NCBI GenBank assembly: GCA_903925075.1
Contig: CAIYDQ010000352.1
Location: 1 to 49,440 of the forward strand
Reading direction: 5' to 3'
Length of the DNA stretch: 49,440 bases
Source of the DNA: an uncultured Geobacter sp.
GTDB taxonomy: Bacteria > Desulfobacterota > Desulfuromonadia > Geobacterales > Geobacteraceae
Below are positions 1 to 7,378 of the stretch, in pieces; the stretch's first letter is position 1, and every line of letters begins with the position of its first letter. The translations under genes and the position numbers were made by a program. Below the pieces are notes generated by a model. The model was not told the origin of the DNA, searched no databases, and worked only from the letters and a program-made list of their open reading frames with translations.

Positions 1-134
1 CGGCCGGAGCTGCCGGGGCGCTCGCCGCGGGGGCGGCGCCGGGCGCGGCGGCTTTGGAGGGCTCTTCGGCAAAGGCGGCTGCGGCAACGGAGAGGGCCAG
101 TGCGGCTGCAATGATGATCTTCTTCATGGTCATG
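1..134 (-). CDS. N-terminus of probable acetate/cation symporter (partial)
   Basis: Only the first 44 codons are in the window; the gene continues past position 1. They read as a signal peptide (MTMKK followed by an Ile/Ala/Leu-rich core ending AAAAFA), then an Ala/Pro-rich stretch. A strong AGGAGG lies 7 bases before the ATG at 134; a second in-frame ATG is at 128. The gene lies 15 bp downstream of a DUF485 gene on the same strand. DUF485 genes usually sit directly before ActP-type sodium/solute symporters for acetate, and E. coli ActP also begins with a cleaved signal sequence. The symporter call is therefore inferred from context and from the signal peptide; no transporter domain is visible. 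An unrelated exported protein would fit the visible residues equally well. Confidence 0.5.
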
Positions 135-149
135 TGGTATCCTCCTTTC

Positions 150-461
150 CTAGAGATGTAGTTCGTCGATCAATTCCCTGGTCAACCGGTCGAAGTCCTT
201 GTTGGCGACATGGGCGTAGTACAGCGCGATTCCCCAGGAAACGAAAAACTGGGAAAGTGCGAAGACATAGCCGAAGTTGACGACGCCGATGATCTTGACT
301 TTGAAGATCCCCGGTGTGTACGCCGCTCCGATCGGGAGCAGGAAGTAGTACACGCAGGAGAAGATCCACCATCCGAAAAGGAAGGCTGTTTTCTTGTGAT
401 GCAGTTCAACGAACTTCGGGTTTTTTGCGATTGCCTTCCAGTCGTACTGTCTTTCTGCCAT
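150..461 (-). CDS. DUF485 family inner-membrane protein
   Basis: A 103-residue protein with a charged N-terminus (MAERQYDWKAI) and two hydrophobic segments at about residues 25-48 and 60-83, then a charged tail. The size and the KNPKFVELHHKK-type motif before the first membrane span match the DUF485 family. AAAGGAG precedes the ATG by about 9 bases. Members of this family are small membrane proteins found next to acetate permease-type symporters; their function is unknown. The following gene on the same strand starts 16 bases after this stop and begins with a signal peptide, as expected for such an operon. The family call is firm; any role in assisting acetate uptake is inferred. Confidence 0.85.
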   Translation of the reverse strand: MAERQYDWKAIAKNPKFVELHHKKTAFLFGWWIFSCVYYFLLPIGAAYTPGIFKVKIIGVVNFGYVFALSQFFVSWGIALYYAHVANKDFDRLTRELIDELHL

Positions 462-735
462 GGTTAGTCACTCCTTTCTTGGTAAAATGCGCTGTTGTCG
501 TGACGGCGTCCCGCCCCTAAAGTGATCTGTTCCCGATAAGTCCCCCTTTCAAGATTTGGTGAAAAGTTTCGCCAAGCGCCGCAGGTGAATTTTCGCGTCT
601 TCCAAGGTGCTTTGCGTTTACGTATAAGACAACTATTTGATATGAATAAGGATATTTCTTGAGGATCAACTTTGGAACGATCGCTCAGCAGACCGCTGTA
701 TCGATTCACCGTATACGTTGGCTACCTTTAGCACA

Positions 736-795
736 TGATTTAGAAATGTACAATAAAAATAAACGGCGTTCTAAACGGTGTGTGATTTAGAAATG
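736..795. repeat. Pair of 13-bp direct repeats
   Basis: TGATTTAGAAATG occurs at 736-748 and again at 783-795, 47 bp apart. Each copy is followed by an A-rich stretch and then ACGGCG, so the two halves look like an imperfect duplication. They lie about 280-330 bp upstream of the DUF485 start and could be binding sites for a regulator. No function is demonstrated by the sequence. Confidence 0.5.
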
Positions 796-888
796 GAAAA
801 ATACGGCGATCTGGTCGTGTCCAAGTAGCAAGGATCACGAGAAAATTCCCAAAAGAGCCATGAAGGCAAAAAATTGAGATCCTTTGAT

Positions 889-1035
889 CCTGTCGCTCCC
901 TTGCCAGGAGAAGGCTTTTGGAGGGGCAAAAGGCTAGAGGCGACAGGAGACTTTTAAGGCGGGCGGACCCATAGGTTCTCCCCTACTGAGTGCCAAGATT
1001 CGGCAGGAGCGAACTTTGCGCTCGCCCTGCCCGCC
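889..1035. ncRNA. Candidate structured RNA, family not recognised
   Basis: Two neighbouring helices are closed by perfect 8-bp (889-896/940-947) and 7-bp (958-964/1029-1035) pairings. Each has further internal pairing: TTGCC 901-905 with GGCAA 925-929, and GAGCG 1007-1011 with CGCTC 1019-1023. I compared it by eye with GEMM, cobalamin, 6S, SRP and RNase P signatures and saw no match. Strand is uncertain. It could equally be a palindromic repeat or chance pairing in GC-rich DNA. Confidence 0.3.
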
Positions 1036-1166
1036 ATTTGCGTCAACCGGTAATCAACATTTCGCTGGGTGCTGCATGGCTATAAGACGAAGGGCTGGAG
1101 GCTGCGTCGGGTGAGATCTGAAGGGGAAAAGTGAAAAGGGGGGAAATAGCTTCTCTTACCCAAGAC

Positions 1167-1200
1167 GGCAACGGGGAAGCCCATCGGCTTCCCCGCTGCC
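1167..1200 (-). terminator. Strong hairpin after the 8-helix membrane protein gene
   Basis: A perfect 10-bp stem, CGGGGAAGCC (1172-1181) with GGCTTCCCCG (1186-1195), encloses a CATC loop. It extends outwards with four more pairs (1167-1170/1197-1200). It begins 24 bases after the stop codon at 1224. There is no clear T run on the minus strand, so it may act as a terminator or as an mRNA-stabilising end. Confidence 0.55.
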
Positions 1201-1223
1201 GGTTACAGGAGTCTGTGCGGCAG

Positions 1224-2273
1224 TTAGTGCTTTTGTACTGCCAACGACTTCGAGGGGCCGTTCATCCTGATAGCCGCGGCGAATTCCATCCAGAAAATGA
1301 GGTAGATGGAAACCATCAGCGACAGACCGATGTTGGCGTTCTCCGGTCCCAGCGCCTTGGTCAGGATTGGCGAAGCGAACCCCGCGCCGAGCGTGCCGGT
1401 CGCCCTTTCCAGCAGATAGAAGATCGGCAGCGTGACCAGGGTCCCCGCCAACATGATGGCTATGCCCCGGCCGCGTTTGACCCAGTACTTGGGGGAGAAG
1501 CCGAACATCCTCATGAAGATCACGACCAGGATGATCCAGACCGAATAGTCGACCGCCGCGTCGGGGAGCGCGAGTTTGTTCTTCACCAGAGCGACTTCCA
1601 GGACGGTGACGGCGAACAGGAGCACGAACATCCAGTTGAATTTTTCGTTGGCCTGCGTCTGCCAATTCCTGCTGTCGGGCGCCGCGGTCTCCTTGGCGCT
1701 GTGGTTCTGAGTGCCCAGAGCCGAGAAGAGGATGGCAAACCAGATGCCGGCGTTATGGAACAACAGCGAGGCGTGGTTGCCGGCAAGGTTGGCGATGCGG
1801 GACATCGGGTCGCGTGCGAAGTCGGCGGCGATGCGCATCAGGAACAGGTTGGCGATTATCGAGCACATGGTGATGACCGCCAGCGTGAAGATCCGGCGCG
1901 GCAGCAGGTACGGATCGACCCTGTCCGGGAAGCCCAGGATGAAGGCGAACCAGATCAGGTACATGATGAGCGGGATGCCCAGACAGATGCCGTAAACCGA
2001 GTTGCCGGCAAAGTCGCCGCTTTGCGCGTAAATGATGTACTTGGTCTTGGATTCGGGGTCATTGTTGGCCGCTTTGACGACGTCCTTGGGCACCTTGCTC
2101 ACGTAGGGAAGGAGCCCCATGGCGTACCAGCCATGGTCGCCTTGTGCCGTGTCGACCACCCAGTACTGGTCCCCCATCATTTCGTCGAGGCCCTGAAAGA
2201 TGCGCAGCGAGAAGGTCGCGCAAACGGCGACCACGACCAGCAAGAGTACGATATTGGATATTTTCATCGGCAT
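1224..2273 (-). CDS. Multi-pass membrane protein of unknown family
   Basis: A 349-residue protein with about eight hydrophobic helices, near residues 7-25, 93-114, 128-148, 168-188, 213-230, 244-260, 269-288 and 314-336. The loop after the first helix (about 27-90) is long and polar, probably extracytoplasmic. I do not recognise the family and see no catalytic or metal-binding motif; the intramembrane H-N pair near 173-174 and the acidic E330 near the end are possible functional residues. GGAGG lies 8 bases before the ATG at 2273; ATG 2267 is an alternative start. It lies 91 bp after an 83-residue membrane protein on the same strand, and a strong hairpin follows it, so the two probably form an operon. 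A transporter or sensor-like role is possible but not shown. Confidence 0.8.
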   Translation of the reverse strand: MPMKISNIVLLLVVVAVCATFSLRIFQGLDEMMGDQYWVVDTAQGDHGWYAMGLLPYVSKVPKDVVKAANNDPESKTKYIIYAQSGDFAGNSVYGICLGIPLIMYLIWFAFILGFPDRVDPYLLPRRIFTLAVITMCSIIANLFLMRIAADFARDPMSRIANLAGNHASLLFHNAGIWFAILFSALGTQNHSAKETAAPDSRNWQTQANEKFNWMFVLLFAVTVLEVALVKNKLALPDAAVDYSVWIILVVIFMRMFGFSPKYWVKRGRGIAIMLAGTLVTLPIFYLLERATGTLGAGFASPILTKALGPENANIGLSLMVSIYLIFWMEFAAAIRMNGPSKSLAVQKH

Positions 2274-2364
2274 GTAAGTATCCTCCTTAACCGGCGGGCG
2301 AGATCTTCCGCCCGGATGGCGTTGATTTTATAAAGGGAGCGGCGGACGTTGAGGCAGCGCCCGG

Positions 2365-2616
2365 TTACTCCTTGTGGGTGGTCCAGAACATGGAGACCGC
2401 ATTGGCTGCGAACAGCCCGTACAGCCACATGGTGTTCCACGCCGGCCCGGACCAATGGCTTCCCCGGCCACCGCCCACCACGCCCGAGGCTATGACGATT
2501 CCTATCATCGCGGTAAAAGCGACCATGGCGACCGCGCGCAGGATGGCACTGTTGCGCCAGGTATGCCGCTCCAATTCCTCGATCCTCGACAGCAGTTCCA
2601 GTTCTTTTTCACTCAT
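2365..2616 (-). CDS. Small membrane protein, unknown function
   Basis: An 83-residue protein. Start chosen at ATG 2616 (MSEKELELL) because AGGAG lies 7 bases upstream; the longer reading frame to 2652 lacks a ribosome binding site. The N-terminal 20 residues are highly charged and helical (KELELLSRIEELERH), followed by a hydrophobic segment at about 27-46, a glycine-rich turn (VVGGGRGS) and a second hydrophobic segment near 58-78. It precedes the 8-helix membrane protein on the same strand, and a cysteine-rich small protein precedes it, so all three may be co-transcribed from the sigma-54 promoter at 2964-2979. No family recognised. Confidence 0.75.
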   Translation of the reverse strand: MSEKELELLSRIEELERHTWRNSAILRAVAMVAFTAMIGIVIASGVVGGGRGSHWSGPAWNTMWLYGLFAANAVSMFWTTHKE

Positions 2617-2702
2617 CACGGTTCTCCTTTGCAGATTAATAGTGGCGATCACGCCTTTCGATTATCCGAGTGCTGACTCCAAGGCGGCTATCAGCCGGTG
2701 GC

Positions 2703-2900
2703 TCACGCCATGCAAGCCACGGAGTTTATTTCATCGACCGGTATCCGGTCAGTCAGTTCCTGGAATTTCAGGCAATCCGTGTAGCGGCAACTGCAGAACT
2801 TGATGATCTGGCCGACGTCATGGGGGGAGATATAGCCGCAGCCGACGTCGCAATAATCATCGTTTTTGCCGTAAAAAGGGCAGAGTTGATTTTCCGGCAT
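2703..2900 (-). CDS. Small cysteine-rich protein, unknown function
   Basis: 65 residues from ATG 2900, preceded by GAGG at 5 bases; an upstream ATG at 2936 has no ribosome binding site. Seven cysteines fall at residues 7, 17, 21, 36, 38, 43 and 63, in a C-x9-C-x3-C and C-x-C-x4-C arrangement that suggests metal or Fe-S binding, or redox chemistry. There is no signal peptide, so it is probably cytoplasmic. A near-consensus sigma-54 promoter lies about 65-80 bp upstream of the start, and the next genes upstream are an NtrC-type activator and its kinase. This makes it a likely target of that pair. The exact function is unknown. Confidence 0.75.
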   Translation of the reverse strand: MPENQLCPFYGKNDDYCDVGCGYISPHDVGQIIKFCSCRYTDCLKFQELTDRIPVDEINSVACMA

Positions 2901-2963
2901 GAGAACCTCAAATTCCGTCTTGCGATTTTGCAGCATGAATCAAGACAGGATGTTTGAAGTGAT

Positions 2964-2979
2964 TGCAACTGCGGTGCCA
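2964..2979 (-). promoter_or_regulatory. Sigma-54 (-24/-12) promoter
   Basis: Read on the minus strand: TGGCACC, four bases GCAG, then TTGCA. This differs from the sigma-54 consensus TGGCACG-N4-TTGCW at a single position, and the GG and GC are correctly spaced. Transcription would begin near 2953, giving a leader of about 50 nt before ATG 2900. The upstream region carries a perfect palindrome (3253-3280) about 290 bp away, a suitable distance for a bound NtrC-type activator working through DNA looping. An AT-rich stretch at about 3168-3190 lies between them. Confidence 0.8.
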
Positions 2980-3252
2980 AAACCGATTCGGTTCGTCTGT
3001 AGAGATTTATTTGCCTGCGAGATCAGCGGGTTGAGAGCAATGTGCGCATCCGCTGCCGCGTCGCGACATTAAATGTTTTTTTGCAGGGACGCAAATGGGC
3101 GCAGCGGCCAACGCGGAGAGGCGGCGGCCGTTGCCAGGCAAATGCCGGGGCGCTTGCCGTCGCGGTATACAATAAATCTTTAATATTGCATGGTTTTGTG
3201 GGTAACTCGGGAGGGGGGGAGGGTGGTTTGCAGATTTGCGAAGGGCGCGCTC

Positions 3253-3280
3253 GTCTTTTTCGCAGGAATGCGAAAAAGAC
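3253..3280. promoter_or_regulatory. Palindrome, probable activator binding site
   Basis: GTCTTTTTCGCA (3253-3264), loop GGAA, TGCGAAAAAGAC (3269-3280): a perfect 12-bp inverted repeat. The core TTTTTCGCA-N4-TGCGAAAAA recurs at 6774-6795, immediately upstream of the kinase/activator operon. This site lies 33 bp after the activator stop codon (3314) and about 290 bp upstream of a sigma-54 promoter. It could also work as a hairpin at the operon end, but no T run follows the stem. Confidence 0.6.
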
Positions 3281-3313
3281 CGCAGCTCAAGTTGCCAGAC
3301 GGCGCCGATGCCC

Positions 3314-4693
3314 TCAACTGTATTCGTCCTTGCTGATGCCGTACTTCTTGATCTTCCGGTAAATGGTGGCCATGTTGGTGCCGGCCTCTTTTGCCGCCGC
3401 CTCGACATTGCCGCAGCTTTTTTTCAGGAGCCCTCTGATGTAGCCCGACTCGAACCGGCTCAGCGCCTTGCTGTATTCTCCTTCATCGTCCGGGTCGTGG
3501 GCCGCGCGGGCGGGGGTGACTTCGATGAACTGGGCAAGCACCGGCAAGGTGATCCGGTCGTGGCTCTCCATGGCGATGCAGGCCTCGACGACGTTTTTCA
3601 ACTGGCGGATGTTGCCGGGCCAGGCAAACTCGACCGCCGCCTCCAGCGCCTCGGGCGAAACCCCTTTGATCTGGTTTTGGAATTTGCAGTTTTGCAGCGC
3701 TATGAAATGGGCCGCCAGCAGGGGGATGTCGTCCTTGCGCTCCCTGAGCGGCGGGAGGTGGATGTTGACCACGTTCAGCCGATAGAAAAGATCCTCGCGG
3801 AAATCGCCGGATTTCACCGCCGCTTTGATGTCGAGATTGGTGGCGGAAAGGACCCGCACGTCCACCTTGGTGGGGGTGGGATCCCCCAGCCTGTTGAATT
3901 CCTGCTCCTGGAGAAAGCGCAGCAGCGTCATCTGCACGGTCATCGGCAGGTTGCCGACCTCGTCCAGAAACAGGGTGCCGCCGTCCGCCGTCTCCAGCAG
4001 TCCCCGGCGATTCTCCGCGGCTCCGGTGAAGGCGCCCTTGCGGTAGCCGAAGAGCTCGCTCTCCAAAATCGAGGCCGGCAGCGCGCCGCAGTTGATGGCC
4101 ACGAACTTCTTCTCCTTGCGCGGCGAGTTATAGTGGATCGCCTGGGCGATCAGTTCCTTGCCGGTCCCCGATTCGCCGGTGATCAGCACGGAGGTGTCGC
4201 GCACCGCCAGCTTTTCCACCCGCCCCAAAAGTTCCTGCAGGCAGGAGGAGGCGCCGATGATGTTGTCGAAGCGGAACTTGCCGACCAACTCTTCACGCAG
4301 CTCGCGGTTCTCTTCGACCAGACGGGTATGCTGCAAGGCGTTTTTCACGCGATAGAGCAGTTCCTCCGGCTCGAAGGGCTTGGTCAGCATGTCGTAGGCC
4401 CCTTTCCTCAGCGCCTGAATCGACATCTCCACGGTGGCGTAGGCCGTCACCATGATCACCGGTATGGCGGCGTCTTTTTGCCTCAGCTTTTGCAGCAATT
4501 CCAGCCCGTCCATGCCCGGCATCTTGATGTCGGTTACCACCAGGTCCCACTGGCCGGCCTGGAAGCTCTCCGCCGCCTCGAACGACCTGGTGAAGGGAGT
4601 CACCGCATAGCCGTTGTCGGTGAGCACCGCCTCCATCATGCGGCAAAGCCCCTCCTCGTTGTCGATCACCATGATTCTTTTTTTGCCGGTCAC
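3314..4693 (-). CDS. NtrC-family sigma-54-dependent response regulator
   Basis: 459 residues. Receiver domain 1-120 with phospho-acceptor D55 (VVTDIKMPG) and K105; AAA+ domain about 140-380 with Walker A GESGTGKE (173-180), the sigma-54 contact loop GAFTGA (220-225) and Walker B LFLDE (241-245); Fis-type helix-turn-helix in the last 35 residues. It should bind enhancer sites when phosphorylated and drive open-complex formation by sigma-54 RNA polymerase. Start is GTG 4693, with GGAGG 10 bases upstream, 25 bases after the stop of the partner kinase; the two are plainly one operon. Matching palindromes flank the operon, and one stands upstream of the sigma-54 promoter at 2964-2979, so that cysteine-rich gene is the best candidate target. 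The signal is unknown. Confidence 0.95.
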   Translation of the reverse strand: MTGKKRIMVIDNEEGLCRMMEAVLTDNGYAVTPFTRSFEAAESFQAGQWDLVVTDIKMPGMDGLELLQKLRQKDAAIPVIMVTAYATVEMSIQALRKGAYDMLTKPFEPEELLYRVKNALQHTRLVEENRELREELVGKFRFDNIIGASSCLQELLGRVEKLAVRDTSVLITGESGTGKELIAQAIHYNSPRKEKKFVAINCGALPASILESELFGYRKGAFTGAAENRRGLLETADGGTLFLDEVGNLPMTVQMTLLRFLQEQEFNRLGDPTPTKVDVRVLSATNLDIKAAVKSGDFREDLFYRLNVVNIHLPPLRERKDDIPLLAAHFIALQNCKFQNQIKGVSPEALEAAVEFAWPGNIRQLKNVVEACIAMESHDRITLPVLAQFIEVTPARAAHDPDDEGEYSKALSRFESGYIRGLLKKSCGNVEAAAKEAGTNMATIYRKIKKYGISKDEYS

Positions 4694-4718
4694 GCCCGAA
4701 TGCCCTCCCTAAGAATAC

Positions 4719-6689
4719 TTAAAGGTATTCATCCCTGTTCAGCGGCAGCCGCACCTCGACGGTGGTGCCGCAGCCGATCTCGCTCTCTATGCCGATCTTG
4801 CCGTGATGCTGCTCGACGATCTGCCTGGTGATGGCCAACCCCAGACCGGTCCCCTTGGCCTTGGTGGTGAAAAAGGGCTCGAAGATCTTTTCCAGATGCT
4901 CCGCGGGAATGCCGCCGCCGTTGTCGGCAAACTTGAGGCTCACCCAGCCGTCGTCGCCCGATTCGGTGGAGACCACCAGTTCGCCCCCCTGTTGCATGGC
5001 GGCGCCCGCGTTCAGTATCAGGTTGATCGCCACCTGGCGCAGTTGATCGCCGTCCACCAGGATGCCGGGGAGCTCCGGATCGAACTCTTTGCGCACCGCT
5101 ACGTGATGCATATCGGTGTGGTTGGCCGCGAAGTCGACGATCTGTCCGAGCAGCAGGTTGACGTCGGTCTGTTCCAGGACCGGTTGCGGCGTCCTGGCGT
5201 AACTCAAAAGGTCCTGGACGATCTTCTTGCAACGCTTGCTCTCGCGCTTGATTTCGTAGATGTATTTATAGTTGGGGTCGTCGGGAGAAAGTTTCCCCTC
5301 TATATAGGCCGCATAGCCCAATATCACCCCGAGCGGGTTGTTGATCTCGTGCGCCACGCCCGAGGAGAGCACGCCCAGCGAAGCCATCTTCCCCTGCTGC
5401 GCCAGGTTGGCCTCCAGCTCCTTGTTGTGCTTGATGATTTGAGTCATGCGGTTGAAGGCGCCGGCCAATTCGCCCAGCTCGTCGTTGGTCTCGACCTTGA
5501 TGCGCTCGTCCAGGCGCCCCTGCTTCACCTTCCTGATCACCACCATCATCCGGCTGATCGGTTCGGTCATTACCCGGGTGGCCAGGAACACCAGCATCAG
5601 CGCGACGATGCTCACCAAAATGGTAAGCACCAGCATGCTCTCCATGATGCGCCCCTTGATGGCGTTGGCTTCCTGATAAAACTCGTCCTCGTAGGAGCCG
5701 ACGGCGACGATCCAGTTCCAGGGTTTGAAGTGTTCGTAGCGGACGATCTTCATACGGGGCGCGGCTTCCCCGGCGTTCTTCCAGGGGTAGCGTATCCAGC
5801 CGCTTTTGCGCTCGCACATCTCGCGGATGAAGTGCTCGCCGGCGAAGTCGGTGGCGTTCAGGAAGTTCTGTCCCTCGGCTGTTGGGTGGATCATGAAGTT
5901 GCCGGAGCCGTCCAGGCAGAAGACGTACCCCGTTTTGCCGACCTTCTTGCTCTTGATTTTTTCCTTGAGCGAAGCGAACGAGCGCCGCTCGAACTCCGCG
6001 TCCTCGTAGGTCTCCTCCAGATAGCCGCCGGCGGCGACGATCCAGTCCCATTCCTTGACGTAGCGGTAGGCGACCACCTTCTTCCTGAGCTTCTTGTCCC
6101 CGAGGGCGGCGTTTCGCCAGGGATAGACGATGTAGAGCACTTCGCCGGGTTTGGAGCGCAGCGCCTTGTCGCACATTTCCCTGATGAAGTAGCGCCCGGT
6201 CTCGTCCTGCCTGTCGAAGACGTTGGCTCCCTCCTGGGCGACGTGCACCTTGAGCTCGCCCTTGCTGGTCATGGCGTAGATGTAGCCGGTCTTGCCGACG
6301 TTCACCTTGGAAAGCGCGTTATGCGCCTCTCGCGTCGCGGTGGCCAGATCGATCCGGCCGCTTTGGTACTGTCGCTGCTGCGACTGCACCACGTTGCAGG
6401 CCAGTTCGGTGAGGGTGGCCAATTCCTGTTTGAAGCTCTTTTCCTTGTCCTGCTGATAGACCTGGAACTGTTGGTAGTGGGAGTTCAGCAGATCGACGGT
6501 GAAGCCCGCCATGTGTTCCAGGTCGTCCTTGCTGGTCTGGGTGATGCCGAGGTAGGCTTGCTTGGTGGAGATGTAGCCGATCACGCCGCCGACGATGAAG
6601 ATGGGGATGATGACCAGAGGGAGGACCAGGACCACCATCTTCCAGCGCAGCTTCAGGTTGTTGATTCGGCGGAAAAGGTAGTTGTGCAT
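4719..6689 (-). CDS. Membrane sensor histidine kinase with two Cache domains
   Basis: 656 residues from ATG 6689 ([11 protein letters not shown]), with AGGGAG close upstream; the reading frame is open to 6848, but that extra part overlaps the palindrome and the first tandem repeat and lacks a binding site. Layout: TM1 about 18-41; an extracytoplasmic region with two similar Cache units, each marked by VGKTGY (about 131-232 and 250-342); TM2 about 350-372; HAMP; HisKA with H447 ([11 protein letters not shown]); and a C-terminal ATPase domain with a GTGLGLA G-box. Cache units often bind small organic acids or amino acids. It precedes the NtrC-type regulator and is surely its kinase. The ligand is not readable from sequence; proximity to a probable acetate symporter makes a carboxylate one possibility. 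Confidence 0.95.
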   Translation of the reverse strand: MHNYLFRRINNLKLRWKMVVLVLPLVIIPIFIVGGVIGYISTKQAYLGITQTSKDDLEHMAGFTVDLLNSHYQQFQVYQQDKEKSFKQELATLTELACNVVQSQQRQYQSGRIDLATATREAHNALSKVNVGKTGYIYAMTSKGELKVHVAQEGANVFDRQDETGRYFIREMCDKALRSKPGEVLYIVYPWRNAALGDKKLRKKVVAYRYVKEWDWIVAAGGYLEETYEDAEFERRSFASLKEKIKSKKVGKTGYVFCLDGSGNFMIHPTAEGQNFLNATDFAGEHFIREMCERKSGWIRYPWKNAGEAAPRMKIVRYEHFKPWNWIVAVGSYEDEFYQEANAIKGRIMESMLVLTILVSIVALMLVFLATRVMTEPISRMMVVIRKVKQGRLDERIKVETNDELGELAGAFNRMTQIIKHNKELEANLAQQGKMASLGVLSSGVAHEINNPLGVILGYAAYIEGKLSPDDPNYKYIYEIKRESKRCKKIVQDLLSYARTPQPVLEQTDVNLLLGQIVDFAANHTDMHHVAVRKEFDPELPGILVDGDQLRQVAINLILNAGAAMQQGGELVVSTESGDDGWVSLKFADNGGGIPAEHLEKIFEPFFTTKAKGTGLGLAITRQIVEQHHGKIGIESEIGCGTTVEVRLPLNRDEYL

Positions 6690-6745
6690 GCGACTCCCTG
6701 AGAGGGGCCGGCCGAAAGCCCAATGAGCAAGTGCTGGCGATGATA

Positions 6746-6755
6746 CCGTATACGG
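6746..6755. promoter_or_regulatory. 10-bp palindrome CCGTATACGG
   Basis: A perfect palindrome 57-66 bp upstream of the histidine kinase start, between that start and the TTTTTCGCA inverted repeat. It could be an operator close to the transcription start. It is short, so chance is possible. Confidence 0.3.
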
Positions 6756-6773
6756 GGGAAGAAAGGCCAGCGG

Positions 6774-6795
6774 TTTTTCGCATTTTTGCGAAAAA
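6774..6795. promoter_or_regulatory. Palindrome matching the one at 3253-3280
   Basis: TTTTTCGCA (6774-6782), TTTT, TGCGAAAAA (6787-6795). The same 9-bp arms and the same 4-base spacing occur at 3256-3277 on the other side of the kinase/activator operon. It lies about 85-105 bp upstream of the kinase start codon, a typical place for autoregulation by the activator. Confidence 0.6.
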
Positions 6796-6810
6796 GCCCG
6801 AATGCACTCC

Positions 6811-7179
6811 GGCGACAAAAATAAACTTATTTTTCCGCCGGAATGCATTTCGACGACGAAAATAACCTTATTTTCCCGCCGGGATGCGTTTCGACGACGA
6901 AAATAACCTTATTTTCCCGACGGGATGCGTTTAGACGACAAAAATAACTTTATTTTTCCGCCGGGATATATTCCGACGACAAAAATAACTTTATTTTCCC
7001 GCCGGGATACATTTAGACGACAAAAATAACTTGATTTTTCCGCCGGGATGCATTTCGACGACGAAAATAACTTTATTTTCCCGCCGGGATGCATTTCGAC
7101 GACAAAAATAACTTTATTTTCCCGCCGGAATGCATTTCGATGACAAAGCAACTATATTTCCCCGCGCGGATGCCCCCAT
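6811..7179. repeat. Array of about nine 41-bp tandem repeats
   Basis: Units begin at 6811, 6852, 6893, 6934, 6975, 7016, 7057, 7098 and 7139, an exact 41-bp period; the last unit is degenerate, and traces of another lie before 6811. Each unit holds GACGAC, then an AAAATAAC/TTATTTT inverted repeat, then the CCCGCCGGG palindrome and usually ATGCATTTC. Because 41 is not a multiple of three, the short minus-strand ORF over it (6909-7151) is not a plausible gene. There are no spacers, so it is not a CRISPR array. 41 bp is close to four helical turns, which would place every copy on the same DNA face. The array lies directly upstream of the Cache histidine kinase gene. Confidence 0.9.
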
Positions 7180-7378
7180 CTTAAAAATTAACACGATTTT
7201 GCTGTCCGGCTGCCTGCCGATCCGATATCTGTTGACCGCTCGGCTGTGCCTTAGCCGAACAGGGGCTGTGGATTTGCTTGCTTAGCTCTCGGAAAAGCTG
7301 TTACTGTCGAGAAAGGACCGGCGGGACGATCATCATCACCGGACTGAAATCGCTTGAGTTGTGGACATGGAGGAGGCA
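7180..7378. other. Intergenic region upstream of the DUF2156 gene
   Basis: About 200 bases between the repeat array and the DUF2156 gene. It holds a short CGGCT/AGCCG inverted repeat near 7240-7256. I see no convincing promoter or small gene. The DUF2156 promoter must lie here, because the gene upstream is transcribed the other way. Confidence 0.4.

Larger units (their letters stand above)
462..1166. other. Long intergenic region with repeats and a possible structured RNA
   Basis: About 700 bases without a supported gene, upstream of the DUF485 operon. It is AT-richer than its surroundings between about 600 and 830. It contains a 13-bp direct repeat, TGATTTAGAAATG, at 736-748 and 783-795. 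It also holds two adjacent helix-forming segments: CCTGTCGC (889-896) with GCGACAGG (940-947), and GGCGGGC (958-964) with GCCCGCC (1029-1035). The second encloses a GAGCG/CGCTC hairpin at 1007-1023. I found no convincing sigma-54 promoter for the DUF485 operon on the minus strand, and the ORFs here lack ribosome binding sites. Confidence 0.6.

Noticed and set aside
464-709. 81-residue minus-strand ORF upstream of the DUF485 gene
   Set aside because: No binding site or recognisable features; it lies in the leader/promoter region of the operon.
3080-3110. GGGACGCAAA reminiscent of a GEMM (cyclic di-GMP) riboswitch
   Set aside because: The preceding CACGCACAGGGCAAACC-type segment and the rest of the fold are absent.
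3007-3408. 133-residue minus-strand ORF between the activator and the cysteine-rich gene
   Set aside because: It overlaps the end of the activator gene and the palindrome, and no family or ribosome binding site is visible.
6909-7151. 80-residue minus-strand ORF over the tandem array
   Set aside because: It is built only from the 41-bp repeats, shifts frame with each unit and has no ribosome binding site.
6811-7179. CRISPR array
   Set aside because: Units are adjacent with no unique spacers, and there are no cas genes nearby.
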